A DNA stretch of 64,000 nucleotides from Musa acuminata AAA Group (Eukaryota > Streptophyta > Magnoliopsida > Zingiberales > Musaceae). Positions 52,201 to 60,557 of the stretch are shown here, in pieces. Positions within the stretch are counted from its first letter, which is position 1, and the number at the start of each line of letters is the position of its first letter. A program made the translations under genes and the position numbers. The notes beneath the pieces were generated by a model. It was not told the origin of the DNA. It searched no databases and saw only the letters and a list, made by a program, of their open reading frames with translations. The stretch spans positions 35,034,001 through 35,098,000 of the forward strand of contig NC_088342.1 in assembly GCF_036884655.1 (NCBI RefSeq). Reading direction: 5' to 3'.

Positions 52201-55200
52201 CTTTGCGAACGAATGATTGCTGCAGAAAATTTCAGCCGCATATTGTTGCCTTAACCGACCTATTTGCAACCCATTTTGAACGAAATTTCTGATACACTTC
52301 ATAGATCATCTTGGCTTCCATCTAAGATTAATCTATTGAGGAATTCATCTCTAAAAACGTTCTTGTGTTGCTGCAAATTTTCGTCGCAAACCGCTGAAAT
52401 TTTTCGACAAGAATTCTGCTATCGTAACTTGCACCAATTTCCTTACTGTTATACTGCCGAAATTTTCTTGATTAAATTGGTCATCTTTGCTGTAATATAA
52501 ACCGAGATTTTGCTGTCAAATTTCCTCCTCAAATCTCTCGGTTTTTGCTGGAAATTTCGTCGAGAAACTGTTGTTTCTTCGACGACAAATCTGCTCTTAC
52601 AAGACAACACATATCTGCAGCAACTTCCACTGATTTCTATCAAACCTTTGCTGTCATCTACCACAGATCTAAAACTTTTTCCCTAAACTTCATCCACTAC
52701 CATCACAGCCCTAAAACTCCACCAAACCACACCCTCAAACTACATCCAAAACAGCCACAAAACAAGCCTAAACCGCAGCCTACATCCACCTATCCACCAA
52801 CCCTTTCGACCATCACTTCTCGCAACCTATACATGCCTTTAACCCGACAACAAAAGAGAGATCTTAACATTACAGATTTGGAGGCATATACTATAGCATC
52901 TGAGGAGGCAACCAATTCTAAATTCGAAGTCTTCGAGGCATGAATTGAGGATAAGATTCAGACTCTCTTTACCGAACTCAATTTGGGCCGACCACCAAGC
53001 CCGAAGAAATCACATCAAGGAAAGAGCTCTGACCAATCACATAAAGCCCGAAGAGATGACTCCTAAGAAAGGGGAGGCTCTATAACTGATCCCAACTATC
53101 CACGCATGAGAGTAGACTTCCCTAGATGGGAAGAAGGAGACCCCATTGGTTGGATCTCGCGCGCGGAGCGATATTTTCGGTACCACAAAACCGCAAACAC
53201 ATCTATGGTGGAAATTGCGGCTATACATCTTGAAAGGGATGCCATACAATGGTTTGATTGGTTTGAACACACTCATGGAGTCCTCTCATGGCGACAATTC
53301 AAAGAAGGACTGTTGAGCCGCTTCGAACCAACCAATTACGAGAACATTAACGAACAACTAGCAAAAATCCGACAAGCCTCCACCTTTCAGGAGTACCAAA
53401 CTAGGTTTGAAAGGATATCTAATCAAACTTGTGATTGGTCTGAAAAACAACTATTATGGACCTTCATTGAGGGCTTAAAGCCAGAGATCCGGGGAGAAGT
53501 TAAAGCGTGACAACCGTACACGCTTATGGCAGCCATCTCTTTCGCACGACTTCAAGAGGAGTGATTGAACCATGAAGCCCGAAGGACTAGATTCGCTCCC
53601 CGACCAGTAATACTGAAGCCCTCAGCCCCCCCTAATGTCAACCGAGCCCCTGCACCAAAAAGGTTGACAAGAGAAGAGCTTCGGGAGCGATCTGCAAAGG
53701 GGTTATGTTGGCATTACGACGAGCCGTGGAGCCGCGAGAATCGCTGTAAAAAAGGGAGACTTCTTATGATTGAACCAGTAAAAGAGGTCATTGAACATCC
53801 AGAAGAGAGCCTTGAACATGAAGAATAAGATGCGGAAGAAGAGCCACAACTGACCGACTTTACGGTACACGCACTAGCCGGCTACTCAAACCCACAAACG
53901 ATGAAAGTTGAAGGCCTTCTCAAACAACAACCAATCACTGTTCTCATCGACATGGGCAACACTAATAACTTCCTAAACAATAAGGTTGCTGCTCGGATGA
54001 CGCTCCACATCCAAGGTTGTAGCAAGTTCGACGTAAAGGTCGTCGACGGAAGAATCCTAAAGTGCGACCAAAGATGTCCGCAGGTGAAACTATTACTGCA
54101 AGACCAAGAAATTATCACCGACTTCTTCCTCCTACCAATTGATGACTATGAGGCCGTGCTTGGCATAGAATGGCTGACGACACTATGTGATGTCTCTTGG
54201 AATTTTTCCAAATTAATTATGAAATTCTACGACAAAGGCAAACAGATCATCCTACGCGGGAAGCGCGGAAGCAACGTAACCACCGTTTTGACCCAACGAA
54301 TGGAGAAAGTTTTACACAAGGTAAATTATGGCTTTTTGATGCATCTCCAACAACAACAAGAGGGGAAGAAAATAGAAATTCAAGACCAAAATCTCGCCCA
54401 ATTGCTTATTGAATTTGCCGACATTTTTGCTAAGCCGCGAGGTCTTCCTCCTACTCGGCAACATGACCATCGAATTCCAATCCTTCCGGGCAAGCCACCA
54501 GCGAACACTCGGCCATACCGATTTCCTCACCTCCAGAAGGATGAAATTGAAAAGATCATAAAGGAGATGCTTGAAACAGGGGTGATTCGACCAAGTTGCA
54601 GCCCCTATTCCTCACTGGTGCTACTTGTACGCAAGAAGGACGGAACTTGGCGGATGTCCATCGATTACCAAGTTTTAAATGGCATCACCGTCAAGGACAA
54701 GTACCCAATACCAGTGGTGGATGAACTTCTTGATGAGTTAAAAGGAGCTCGAGTCTTCACGAAGTTGAACCTTCGATCCGGTTACCACCAAATTTGGGTA
54801 TGTGAAGACGATATTACAAAAACTGCATTCCACACATATAACAACCATTATGAATTCTTGGTAATGCCTTTTGGACTCACTAATGCTCCTTCAACTTTCC
54901 AAAGTCTTATGAACGATATTTTTCGGACCTTTCGTCGCAAATTTGTGCTGTCAAAGTGCACTTTTCTCCAACAAAAAGCAGAGTACCTTGGGCACATAAT
55001 ATCATAAGGAGTGGCGGTAGACCCAACAAAAATTGAAGCAATGCAAGGCTGGCCGAAACCTACAAACGTGAAATTACTGCGCGGGTTCTTTGGACTAACG
55101 AGCTACTACCGAAAATTTGTTAAGGGCTATAGGAAGATCAGAGTACCCCTCATTTCTCTACTGAAAAAAGATGCCTTCCAATGGTCGGACAAAACCTCCG

Positions 55201-58200
55201 CTGCCTTCGACAAACTTAAGGCAACCATGACGACGACGCCGGTGCTAGCACTACCAGATTTCAGCCGACCCTTTATCATTGAGGCCGACGCATCTGGAGT
55301 CGGAATTGGAGTCGTTCTCATGCAAGATGATCGACCACTCGCATACACCAGCAAGGCATTATCTCCCTCCTATCAAAATATGCCAATATATGATAAGGAG
55401 ATGCTCGCCATTGTGCACGCAGTAACGAGGTGGAGATCCTACTTGATCGGTCGGCGATTTCAAATTAAAACCGACCATAAAAGCCTCAAGTACTTTTTGG
55501 AGCAAAAGATATCATCCCCTAAGCAACAAAAATGGATAACCAAACTTCTTGGATTTTATTATGAAATTATTTACAGAAAGGGAAAAAAAAACGTTGTTGC
55601 AGATGCACTCTCACGGCTACCTAGCAAGCTAAGTTTTCAGCCATCTCCCTTCCTACCACCAGCTTCCTCGAGGACATTAGGGAAGAATAGAAGAAGGATC
55701 CGGAGACCAGTAAGATCATAAAAAAATTGGAGGAAACACCAAACTCCGTGGCTCATTACAGTTGGGACTTAAAAGAATTGCACTATAAGGGACGCATTGT
55801 GCTTGTGCTAAATTCTACTTGCATCTTCACGAGCAGATTTCGAGCAAAGTTATTTCAGTTACAAGGCACCAAACTCAAGATGAGCACAGCGTATCATCCA
55901 CAAACTGACGGCTAAACAGAGGTGGTAAACAGGTGTTTAGAGACGTATCTTCGGTGTTTCGCCAGCAACCGGCCAAAGGAGTCGGCGAAATAGCTTCCCT
56001 GGGCCAAATGGTGGTATAATACTACATATCATTCATCTACCAAATGTGCCCCTTATGAAGCACTGTATGGTCGGCCAGCCCCTGTGATTCCAAAGTATGT
56101 AATTGGCTCGACCAAGGTAGATCAAGCCGACCAAGAATTGATTGACAGGGACAAACTCCTACAACTGTTAAAGGATAATCTCTCTACCGCTCAAGCCAGA
56201 ATGAAGCAGCAAGCCGACACACGATGAAGCGAAAAAGAATTTTCAGTTGGAGATTGGGTTTATCTTCGCCTACAGTCATACAAGCAACTCTCCATCAACA
56301 CTCAAGCCTCCATGAAGCTATCCCCACGTTTTTATGGGCCCTATCAGATCACAGAGTGTATTGGAGCTGTGGCGTACAGACTTAAATTGCCTGAGGATGC
56401 CAAAATTCACCCTGTATTCCACGTGTCATGCCTGAAGCCCAAGTTGGGAGAACACGAGTCACCCCAGATCCAACTGCCCAACACCACGGAGGATGGAGTT
56501 ATTCAAGCCCAACCATAAGCCATCCTCGACCGCAGGATCGTGATGCGTCGCCGACTTCCCTTTACTGAAGTACTAGTGCATTAGAATAATTTACCACTTA
56601 AAGACGCTACATGGGAATCATATGAGGAGCTGAAGACCCGGTTCCCTGAGTTCATAGAATCCCAGCCTCGAGGACAAGGCTAATTTGAAGAGGGCGGGTC
56701 TGTTAGGACTCTAGCTAGGAGAATCCTAATTGAGAGGGGCATTCATGTTAACCTACCTAGCTGACCCCTATTAAAGAGGTGAAGAGGCCGGCTAGGGTTA
56801 GGAGGTTATTTCTGAGACAAGCATTTAGAGTTGTAAATGAATAGGAGTCTTGAATATGAGTCCTATTAGGAGTTGTTCTTAGAGAAACATTAGGAGTTGT
56901 AAAGGAATAGGAGTCTTATTAGGAGTAAGGGTTTAAAAGCCCTATAAATAGTCATGTATTCATCCTCTTTTAACAAGCAATAGATGTATCTTTTCTGCAG
57001 CCTATGAGCAATAATTTGGAGAAAAGAACCCTTATAGAGTTCCAAAGAGGCCGATCCCCTAAGGAGATCAACCCCAAGCTTAGAATTTGCAAAGGTTCTA
57101 ACAGCTCGATCCGTTGCGTCTAGGGCGGAGGCAATGGCAAAAAAAATCGACGGTGGAGGCAGCGACAGAAAGTGTCGACGGCGGAGTCAAAAGTAGCGTT
57201 AGGGTTCCTCGGGGTCATGCGGGCATGAAGCGTGGCTTTTGAGGTAAGAAGCTACGAACCGAACCAAACTTAAATTGGTTCGGTTTGCTTGATTGAACCG
57301 GGCGCTCGATCGAAGTGCCCAATGCTTGGGTTCAGGCGAGCGCCCAAGCAGCACCTCATAGAAGCGCGCCTCCTGGTCCACACACGAGGCGCTCGGGCCT
57401 CGCCGCACCTCGCCCGAGCGCTTAGGTAAGCGGTCGACCGCCTATTTAAATCACTAACCTATAAGAGAATAAAAGAGAAAATTATTGGATATCTTGGACG
57501 AACAATAAGTCTCCACTCGTAATAGAGGATATCAAATCTCAAATCATTGATATCCTCATTTTATTAACTATAAATAAACCACACAAGAACTCCAACTCCT
57601 CAACTTTAAATCTACAATCAATAGAGCCTCATCACTTCATCGAAGATTAATGCTTTCAAGCCAGGGAGAGTTAATGGAAATCAAACTACATTTCACAAAT
57701 GTAGGAAGAAAAAGTGTCAACCTGAATCACTTTAGATTAATGGTAAACTTGATTTGATTTAATTGACATATTCAGGTTGCCACATGACATCATCCTATAC
57801 AGTTGTGATCTTATTTCTTATATTGATAATAACGAAGAAGGAAATAAAGAAAAGATAAGAAAAGAATCATTATCTCATAAGAAAGGAAGAGTATCATGCA
57901 CAAAGGAAGATTATTTACCTAGATAATTTTAAAAGCTTATCTTCTTATAATATAACCACATATAATTAATCATTTTAATATGATTTATTTTCTTCTATGT
58001 TAATCTTGTTTTTTGTATTTGAGGCATATATAAAAAGTCAAAGAATTGTAATGGGTAAACAATCTTTGAATGAATAAGAGTGTTATTTCCCACGTAATGT
58101 GTGAGTGGTACGAGGTCACAATTTCCCCCCAATGTGAGTCGGAGGACTTGAGTGAGTCCAAGATTTGTGCCAGCTTGCAATGAATACCCATGGATCAACC

Positions 58201-60557
58201 TTTCAACAACGTAAGCCAACCAGAAGGATGTATCTAAGCTCTCAACCATCTTAGTATGTGTTGAATTTTAGTACTTGTTGTTTATTACTTAATATTTTGG
58301 CAAATCAGTTTTTCTCGTCTCCTCTCTCTGTTTTAGCTTTTTTTTATTTATTATCCATCCTCACCTAATTCTCTCAGTCATATCAAGTATCCCCTTTAGG
58401 TTGTGCTAGGTCAACATGGCTAGCTCTTAGGAAATGAGCAACCTTGTCTAACTGAAGATAAGTTTACATAACATAAGCCTTCTTTTAGGCCATGATTAGC
58501 TGTTAGATTCATCCTTTAATTATTCTCATTTTTAATATTATCTAAAACTAAGATAATCTCCAAAATATTCATTCTTACATAGCATTCTAATTGTTCATAT
58601 TCTAAGAAAACAAAATAAGGTTGCATACGTAATATGTGTTACTATATACAGACGTAATGAACTTAAGCTTACAAAGAACTATCCCTACACATTCTTGTTT
58701 TAAATATTATTTAAAACTAAGTTAAGCTCCAAAATACCCATTCACTATGGATGATAGTACAAGTAGCTCATGGATGTTTAAATATAAGGACTGACACTCT
58801 AAGCCCCAAGCCTAACTTAAACCATATTTTAGTATTTAGACACTCCAAAAAGTATCTCAGAATAGATTTGGAACAATCTTATGTAAAATTGAAAAGGCAA
58901 CAAAAAATGGACTTTCAAGTGAATCATACATAAAACTAACATATGATCATTGTCAAAATTTATTATTCCTATCTATAAGTCTTCTTAATTCCTCGACTGA
59001 CGGAATCAGATGATAAAATACCTTCCATCTACCATATTTGAACATGTAATAAACTAAAAAGTTTTTAGGAATATAAAGATGCCATAATCCTAACACAATT
59101 GAATAGAAACATAAGCAAGTCAGTTAAAAAGAAATTAATAATCAGAAAATAGTCAACTGTCCTGAGCAGCTATAAAAAAACAACTCCCTATTTTATAGAA
59201 AAATCTTTGGGAACCTCCATTTGTAGAAACAGCAGACAAGGTTTAGAAATTTGAAAAAACAGTTGAAGGACAGGCTGCCAAGAAACTGAAATTTGAGGTA
59301 ATAATTAAATGCATGTTTCTGTTCTACTGTAAATGTAAAAGCATATGAAACTATGCATTCAGAAGGAATTGAAAAATATTTTAAATTATTAATCAAGTAA
59401 CTGAATGAAAGCAAAATAATTTACCAATGGCAATGACATGATAGTCTAAGGAAGTGCAATTAAGATATAAATGAGCTAAAGTCCTCCACCAAATATAATT
59501 CCTGATATAGTGAAGAATGAAAAGTATAGAAAGAGAAAGAGATGCAACGTTCACCTTTATGTGATCATCCTTGAGCAATTCGCTTACTCTTCCTGACCAA
59601 TAACAACTATCATACCACCAATCAACCAAATCACCAACTTTCCAAGTATCATTTGTAATTGCTATCACATCTGATGTTGGGCAAAACTTGGGCGGTTGAC
59701 TTTTCCGGAAGAAGGGAGGAAATGGAGGTCGCACCATAAGCTCCAATTTGCCTTCTTCAAGTGCTTGGTCAGGTTGTTGAAGGGGCTTTTGGTATAGTTT
59801 AGTCCATCTTGTCTCTGTGAGAAGTTCAGAATTTAAACAAACAATAATTGTGTCAGCACATACAAAAATGCAAAGTAATAAAATGAAGCACACACTAGCA
59901 TCAAAAGTTGCAAGTGAGAATATTATCTACAAAACTTCAATGCTTAAATATCATATTTCAACTAAACCATAAATCTGCAGTATATTATCTTTCGAGTACT
60001 ATAACAAGCTTGCCAGCTATATGCAATAGCAGAAAGCCTGAATGAAGCATACAGCCCATATGTCCAACCATCTCAATCAAATCTGTACAAGTTCAATGTA
60101 ATATTCGATGAATATAAGTACAGATAAGAGTGCTAATAGTGCCATTGTTTAAAAACACCAGGCTTAAAAAAAAAAGATTACAGGCAATGTAGGAGACTTT
60201 TCTCCCCACAAAGAGAAATATCAAAAAAGAAAAGGCCCTAATAAGCCAGCAAGTCAAACCACTGAAAAAGCCATATTTTATTTGGTTAGATAAGCTGGCA
60301 TAGAATTTTCTTAATGAATCATGTCACTAACTTGGTCCTTCATCCAATCAAGGACTGCATAGAATTTTCACAATAGTTCCTTCTGTTACATTGATGTTGA
60401 ATATCCTGATGAATGTCTATAGGTCAAACGTCATAAGCCTACAATGATTAAGATAAATGAAAAATTATATTTAAATAGATTACTTACTTTCATCAGGGTA
60501 GTCAAAGAACTCCAAAAAATACCCAATCTGCCTTTTCCGGAAGCTCATACTCTTTAT
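30818..60557 (-). CDS. agenet (Tudor-like) domain protein gene, 3' five exons
   Basis: Five minus-strand exons join with consistent phases into 957 nt (318 codons and a stop): 60557-60488, 59814-59555, 44127-44011, 32080-32029, 31275-30818. Introns are 673, 15427, 11930 and 753 bp, all GT-AG. The product has a tandem agenet/Tudor-like core: an end of a first domain ([16 protein letters not shown]), then a conserved VRPPFPPF segment, then a second domain ([18 protein letters not shown]) ending in [15 protein letters not shown] Ser/Thr-rich linker and a C-terminal segment with [12 protein letters not shown] follow. Plant agenet proteins are nuclear and, in known cases, bind histone tails or act in transcription; the exact role here is inference. 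The domain start is missing, so upstream exon(s) lie beyond 60557, probably past the copia insertion at 61425. The two big introns carry most of the transposons of the region. Family call is firm; sub-family (DUF724-like or other) is not. Confidence 0.85.
31276..32028 (-). other. intron between exons d and e of the agenet gene
   Basis: 753 bp, GTAATG to TGCTCAG. No repeat or other gene recognised. Confidence 0.7.
32029..32080 (-). CDS. agenet gene, small exon d
   Basis: 52 nt. Acceptor GATGGTACTAG, donor TATG/GTAATG. It codes for [17 protein letters not shown]. Starting in phase 0 and ending with one extra base, it supplies exactly the base needed to complete the first codon of the last exon. 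Too short to show in simple ORF searches. Confidence 0.75.
32081..33059 (-). other. 3' part of the 11.9-kb intron, unique-looking
   Basis: Nothing recognised apart from AT-rich sequence (32820-33060) and an A tract near 32403-32416. Confidence 0.6.
33060..37858. repeat. degenerate tandem repeat, about 320-bp unit, in intron
   Basis: About 15 diverged units. Recurrent words in order: CCTAAATGATCATTTTTCTA, TTTTTAAGCCTTTAAAATAG, AATTTAAGGTGAATTTACAA, GAATATTATC, AAGTTTTGAGAAAAA, GTGTAACTCACCTCCCA. AAATGATC-type positions (33245, 33575, 34180, 34850, 35140, 35460, 35755, 36080 and so on) are spaced about 280-350 bp. Units are far less alike than those of the 99-bp satellite. Gypsy element A is inserted into it. 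Confidence 0.75.
37859..38210 (+). repeat. 5' LTR of gypsy A
   Basis: 352 bp, TATTAGGACTC to GGTTCTAACA. TATA box TATAAATA at 38050-38057. Confidence 0.9.
38213..38224 (+). promoter_or_regulatory. primer binding site of gypsy A, tRNA-Met
   Basis: TGGTATCAGAGC two bases after the LTR. Confidence 0.85.
38225..39238 (+). other. leader region of gypsy A
   Basis: About 1 kb without coding capacity between primer site and gag. Similar to 51955-52832 in element B. The in-frame open stretch from 38954 joins gag but lacks protein-like composition, so gag probably starts at 39239. Confidence 0.6.
39239..40069 (+). pseudogene. gypsy A gag, several breaks
   Basis: Starts [23 protein letters not shown] at 39341-39343 replaces a Glu-type codon. 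The frame then continues with the retrotransposon gag domain ([34 protein letters not shown]), broken by TAA near 39702 and TGA near 39840, and by a frameshift near 40060 before the zinc-knuckle region. The matching region of element B has its own, mostly different stops. Confidence 0.87.
40066..42659 (+). pseudogene. gypsy A pol (protease, RT, RNase H, truncated integrase)
   Basis: 40066-41352 is open: a degraded knuckle (YWHC...HRC, first Cys lost), protease with Asp-Met-Gly (40354-40362) instead of Asp-Ser/Thr-Gly, and RT with [11 protein letters not shown] and [11 protein letters not shown] frameshift near 41280 puts the catalytic FFDDIL motif (41342 onward) in another frame. RNase H ([16 protein letters not shown]) follows in 41721-42182 with stops. 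Integrase is reduced to a junction [13 protein letters not shown] (about 42302-42325) and [13 protein letters not shown], then a further deletion, and a short end down to 42659. Confidence 0.87.
42677..43017 (+). repeat. 3' LTR of gypsy A
   Basis: 341 bp, TGCTAGAACTC to TTCTAACA. TATA box at 42868-42875. Preceded by the purine-rich TTGAAGAGGACGGGTC. Confidence 0.88.
43018..43530. repeat. continuation of the degenerate intronic repeat
   Basis: The sequence right of gypsy A carries the same words as 33060-37858 (AATTTAAGGTGAATTTACAA, GAATATTATTAGACAAGG), so the element split this array. Confidence 0.75.
43725..43898 (-). mobile_element. GTAC-rich hAT-like MITE copy
   Basis: On the minus strand it begins CAAGGTTTGACGTACC (43898) and contains CAACAGAGGATCTGTACGGG and GTACCATGTGTCGGTA, matching the copies at 50037 and 61819. 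The other end is less clear. Lies in the 11.9-kb intron near exon c. Confidence 0.55.
44011..44127 (-). CDS. agenet gene, exon c
   Basis: 117 nt, 39 codons. Acceptor GCTTTGCAG, donor CAAAAG/GTAAGT. It continues the domain with [14 protein letters not shown] and [14 protein letters not shown], the conserved end of this type of agenet repeat. Phase 0 on both sides. Its sense depends on splicing across two large transposon-filled introns. Confidence 0.88.
44128..45077 (-). other. 5'-most... 3' part of the 15.4-kb intron, no repeat recognised
   Basis: This stretch adjoins exon c at the acceptor side of the intron. No repeat or gene recognised; an open frame on the minus strand (44416-44192) has no protein-like features. 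Confidence 0.5.
45083..45725 (+). mobile_element. solo LTR, GC-rich gypsy-type
   Basis: 643 bp, TGATAAGGCATATTTTGG to TTCATCAACA, with a perfect 5-bp target duplication GGATC (45078-45082, 45726-45730). TATAAAAG at 45340-45347. Strongly GC-rich compared with its surroundings. The layout (TGATAAGG start, TATAAAAGCCCC, GC-rich end with CCCGACC words) resembles large Ty3/gypsy LTRs. Several overlapping open frames here are due to the GC content. Confidence 0.85.
45731..46382 (-). other. intronic sequence with TAGATC-rich words
   Basis: Words like TAGATCCA/GGATCTA recur loosely between 45760 and 46010. No gene recognised. Confidence 0.4.
46383..47520. mobile_element. AGGCGC-ended non-autonomous element, copy 1
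   Basis: Left end AAAAGGCGCAAAGG with TGCCCAAGGTCCTAGGTGC; right end GAGGCACTCGAGCCTCGCCT and CAAGTGCCTAGGCAAGCGG, roughly an inverted repeat of the left end. The middle has an AT-rich part and a GA-rich low-complexity tract (about 46850-47170). Related ends flank the second copy at 50945-57455. No transposase. Target duplication not clear. Confidence 0.5.
46850..47170 (+). repeat. purine-rich low-complexity tract
   Basis: Long runs of GAGAGAAAGA/GGGGAGGG. The minus-strand open frame here is a Ser/Pro/Leu-rich artefact of composition. Confidence 0.7.
47521..50036 (-). other. part of the 15.4-kb intron, no gene recognised
   Basis: 2.5 kb of moderately AT-rich DNA. Short open frames lack protein-like features. 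A short direct repeat with ATGATCATATNNTAGTTTTT occurs near 49040-49150. Confidence 0.5.
50037..50155 (+). mobile_element. GTAC-rich hAT-like MITE, short copy
   Basis: Starts CAAGGTTCACCATACCG and contains GACAGAGGACCGGTACGGGC and TGTACCATGTGTTGGTA, ending near AAACCTTA. Internally shortened relative to 61819-62037. A clear target duplication was not found. Confidence 0.55.
50156..50349. other. short spacer before the gypsy integrase remnant
   Basis: Nothing recognised. Confidence 0.4.
50350..50905 (+). pseudogene. Ty3/gypsy integrase C-terminal remnant
   Basis: Pieces in different frames give the typical order of a gypsy integrase end: [20 protein letters not shown] (from about 50420), [19 protein letters not shown], then after a frameshift a [17 protein letters not shown] piece, YELDLPPYL and [13 protein letters not shown] (to about 50870). 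No LTRs found next to it. It belongs to a lineage different from elements A and B, whose ends read differently ([10 protein letters not shown]). Confidence 0.72.
51001..51248. repeat. tandem duplication of about 125 bp
   Basis: CTGAAATATTAAAATA...GAGAAAAAAAT occurs at about 51001-51120 and again at 51121-51248, with small differences. Part of the AGGCGC-ended element copy 2. Confidence 0.75.
51538..51940 (+). repeat. 5' LTR of gypsy B
   Basis: TGTTAGGACTC to GGTTCTAACA. TATA box at 51780-51787. It is 51 bp longer than the LTR of element A because a block with TTAGAGAAGCATTAGGAGTT is present twice (near 51648 and 51714). Confidence 0.93.
51943..51954 (+). promoter_or_regulatory. primer binding site of gypsy B, tRNA-Met
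   Basis: TGGTATCAGAGC two bases after the LTR. Confidence 0.87.
51955..52832 (+). other. leader region of gypsy B
   Basis: Non-coding leader similar to 38225-39238 of element A. Confidence 0.6.
52833..53830 (+). pseudogene. gypsy B gag with several stop codons
   Basis: Begins [22 protein letters not shown] at 52941-52943, TAA near 53068, TGA near 53508 and near 53562, and TAA near 53826. Between these the frame holds: [60 protein letters not shown] and a degraded knuckle ([14 protein letters not shown], where one Cys and the His are lost). Several stops are CGA to TGA changes when compared with element A. Confidence 0.88.
53831..56683 (+). pseudogene. gypsy B pol with dead RT and deleted integrase core
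   Basis: Protease has Asp-Met-Gly (53949-53957) in place of Asp-Ser/Thr-Gly. RT (to about 55007) has [11 protein letters not shown], so the first catalytic Asp is Asn (54768-54770), and the YxDD-type motif is deleted at FVL/SKCTF (about 54950) with the frame kept. After a TAA, RNase H is long and intact (55011-55721; [39 protein letters not shown]). Integrase lacks its zinc domain and first catalytic Asp residues: LVLNST joins CIFTSRF (55812-55830). The rest ([44 protein letters not shown] at 56312-56518) and a chromodomain-like tail follow, with stops. Confidence 0.9.
56701..57103 (+). repeat. 3' LTR of gypsy B
   Basis: 403 bp, same ends as the 5' LTR, preceded by TTTGAAGAGGGCGGGTC. TATA box at 56943-56950. 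Confidence 0.93.
57456..59554 (-). other. donor-side part of the 15.4-kb intron
   Basis: AT-rich. The stretch about 57714-58260 (TGTCAACCTGAATC, a TATATAAAAAGTC box near 58028, AATGAATAAGAGTGTTATTT) looks like an old copia-type LTR, but the ends and target duplication were not found. The remainder is unremarkable. Confidence 0.35.
59555..59814 (-). CDS. agenet gene, exon b (second agenet domain)
   Basis: 260 nt. Acceptor TTCTCACAG, donor ATAAAG/GTGAAC. It encodes [10 protein letters not shown], an acidic/hydrophobic linker, VRPPFPPF, and [18 protein letters not shown] up to LLKDDHIK. The aromatic residues WW, Y and YW are those expected in the Tudor-like barrel. It ends in phase 0, as needed by exon c 15.4 kb downstream. 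Confidence 0.88.
59815..60487 (-). other. intron between exons a and b
   Basis: 673 bp, GTAAGT to TTCTCACAG. No repeat recognised. Confidence 0.7.
60488..60557 (-). CDS. agenet gene, internal exon a
   Basis: 70 nt. Acceptor TTTCATCAG, donor GAAA/GTAAGT. It codes for 23 residues ([10 protein letters not shown], then [10 protein letters not shown]) and leaves one base that forms a Lys codon with the next exon. The in-frame Met at residue 4 could be read as a start, but the segment looks like the middle of a first agenet domain, so an earlier exon is expected. Confidence 0.8.

Larger units (their letters stand above)
51538..57103 (+). mobile_element. Ty3/gypsy chromovirus-type element B, defective
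   Basis: 5566 bp with equal LTRs (403 bp each) and a perfect 5-bp target duplication GCTCG (51533-51537, 57104-57108). Inserted in the AGGCGC-ended element inside the 15.4-kb intron of the agenet gene, antisense to it. By eye the two LTRs differ at about 30 of 403 positions. Gag-pol is better kept than in element A but has stop codons and an RT deletion. A degraded chromodomain-like end ([17 protein letters not shown]) supports the chromovirus call. Confidence 0.93.
50945..57455. mobile_element. AGGCGC-ended non-autonomous element, copy 2, split by gypsy B
   Basis: Left end AAGCGCCAAAAGGCACCAAG with AACGCCCAAGCGAAGCGAGA; right end GAGGCGCTCGGGCCTCGCCG and CGAGCGCTTAGGTAAGCGGT. Without gypsy B (51538-57103) the element is about 0.95 kb. 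ATTTAAAA on the left and ATTTAAAT on the right could be an 8-bp target duplication with one mismatch. Internal left part AT-rich, then GC-rich with GACAGC/GGCAGC words. No transposase. Confidence 0.5.

Noticed and set aside
37859..57103. Endogenous pararetrovirus (plant virus copy)
   Set aside because: LTRs, target duplications, integrase remnants and a chromodomain-like tail show Ty3/gypsy retrotransposons; no movement or coat protein of a caulimovirus was seen.
57714..58260. Old copia-type LTR
   Set aside because: A TATA-like box and LTR-like words are present, but no terminal bases, target duplication or primer site could be fixed, so it is only mentioned in the intron entry.
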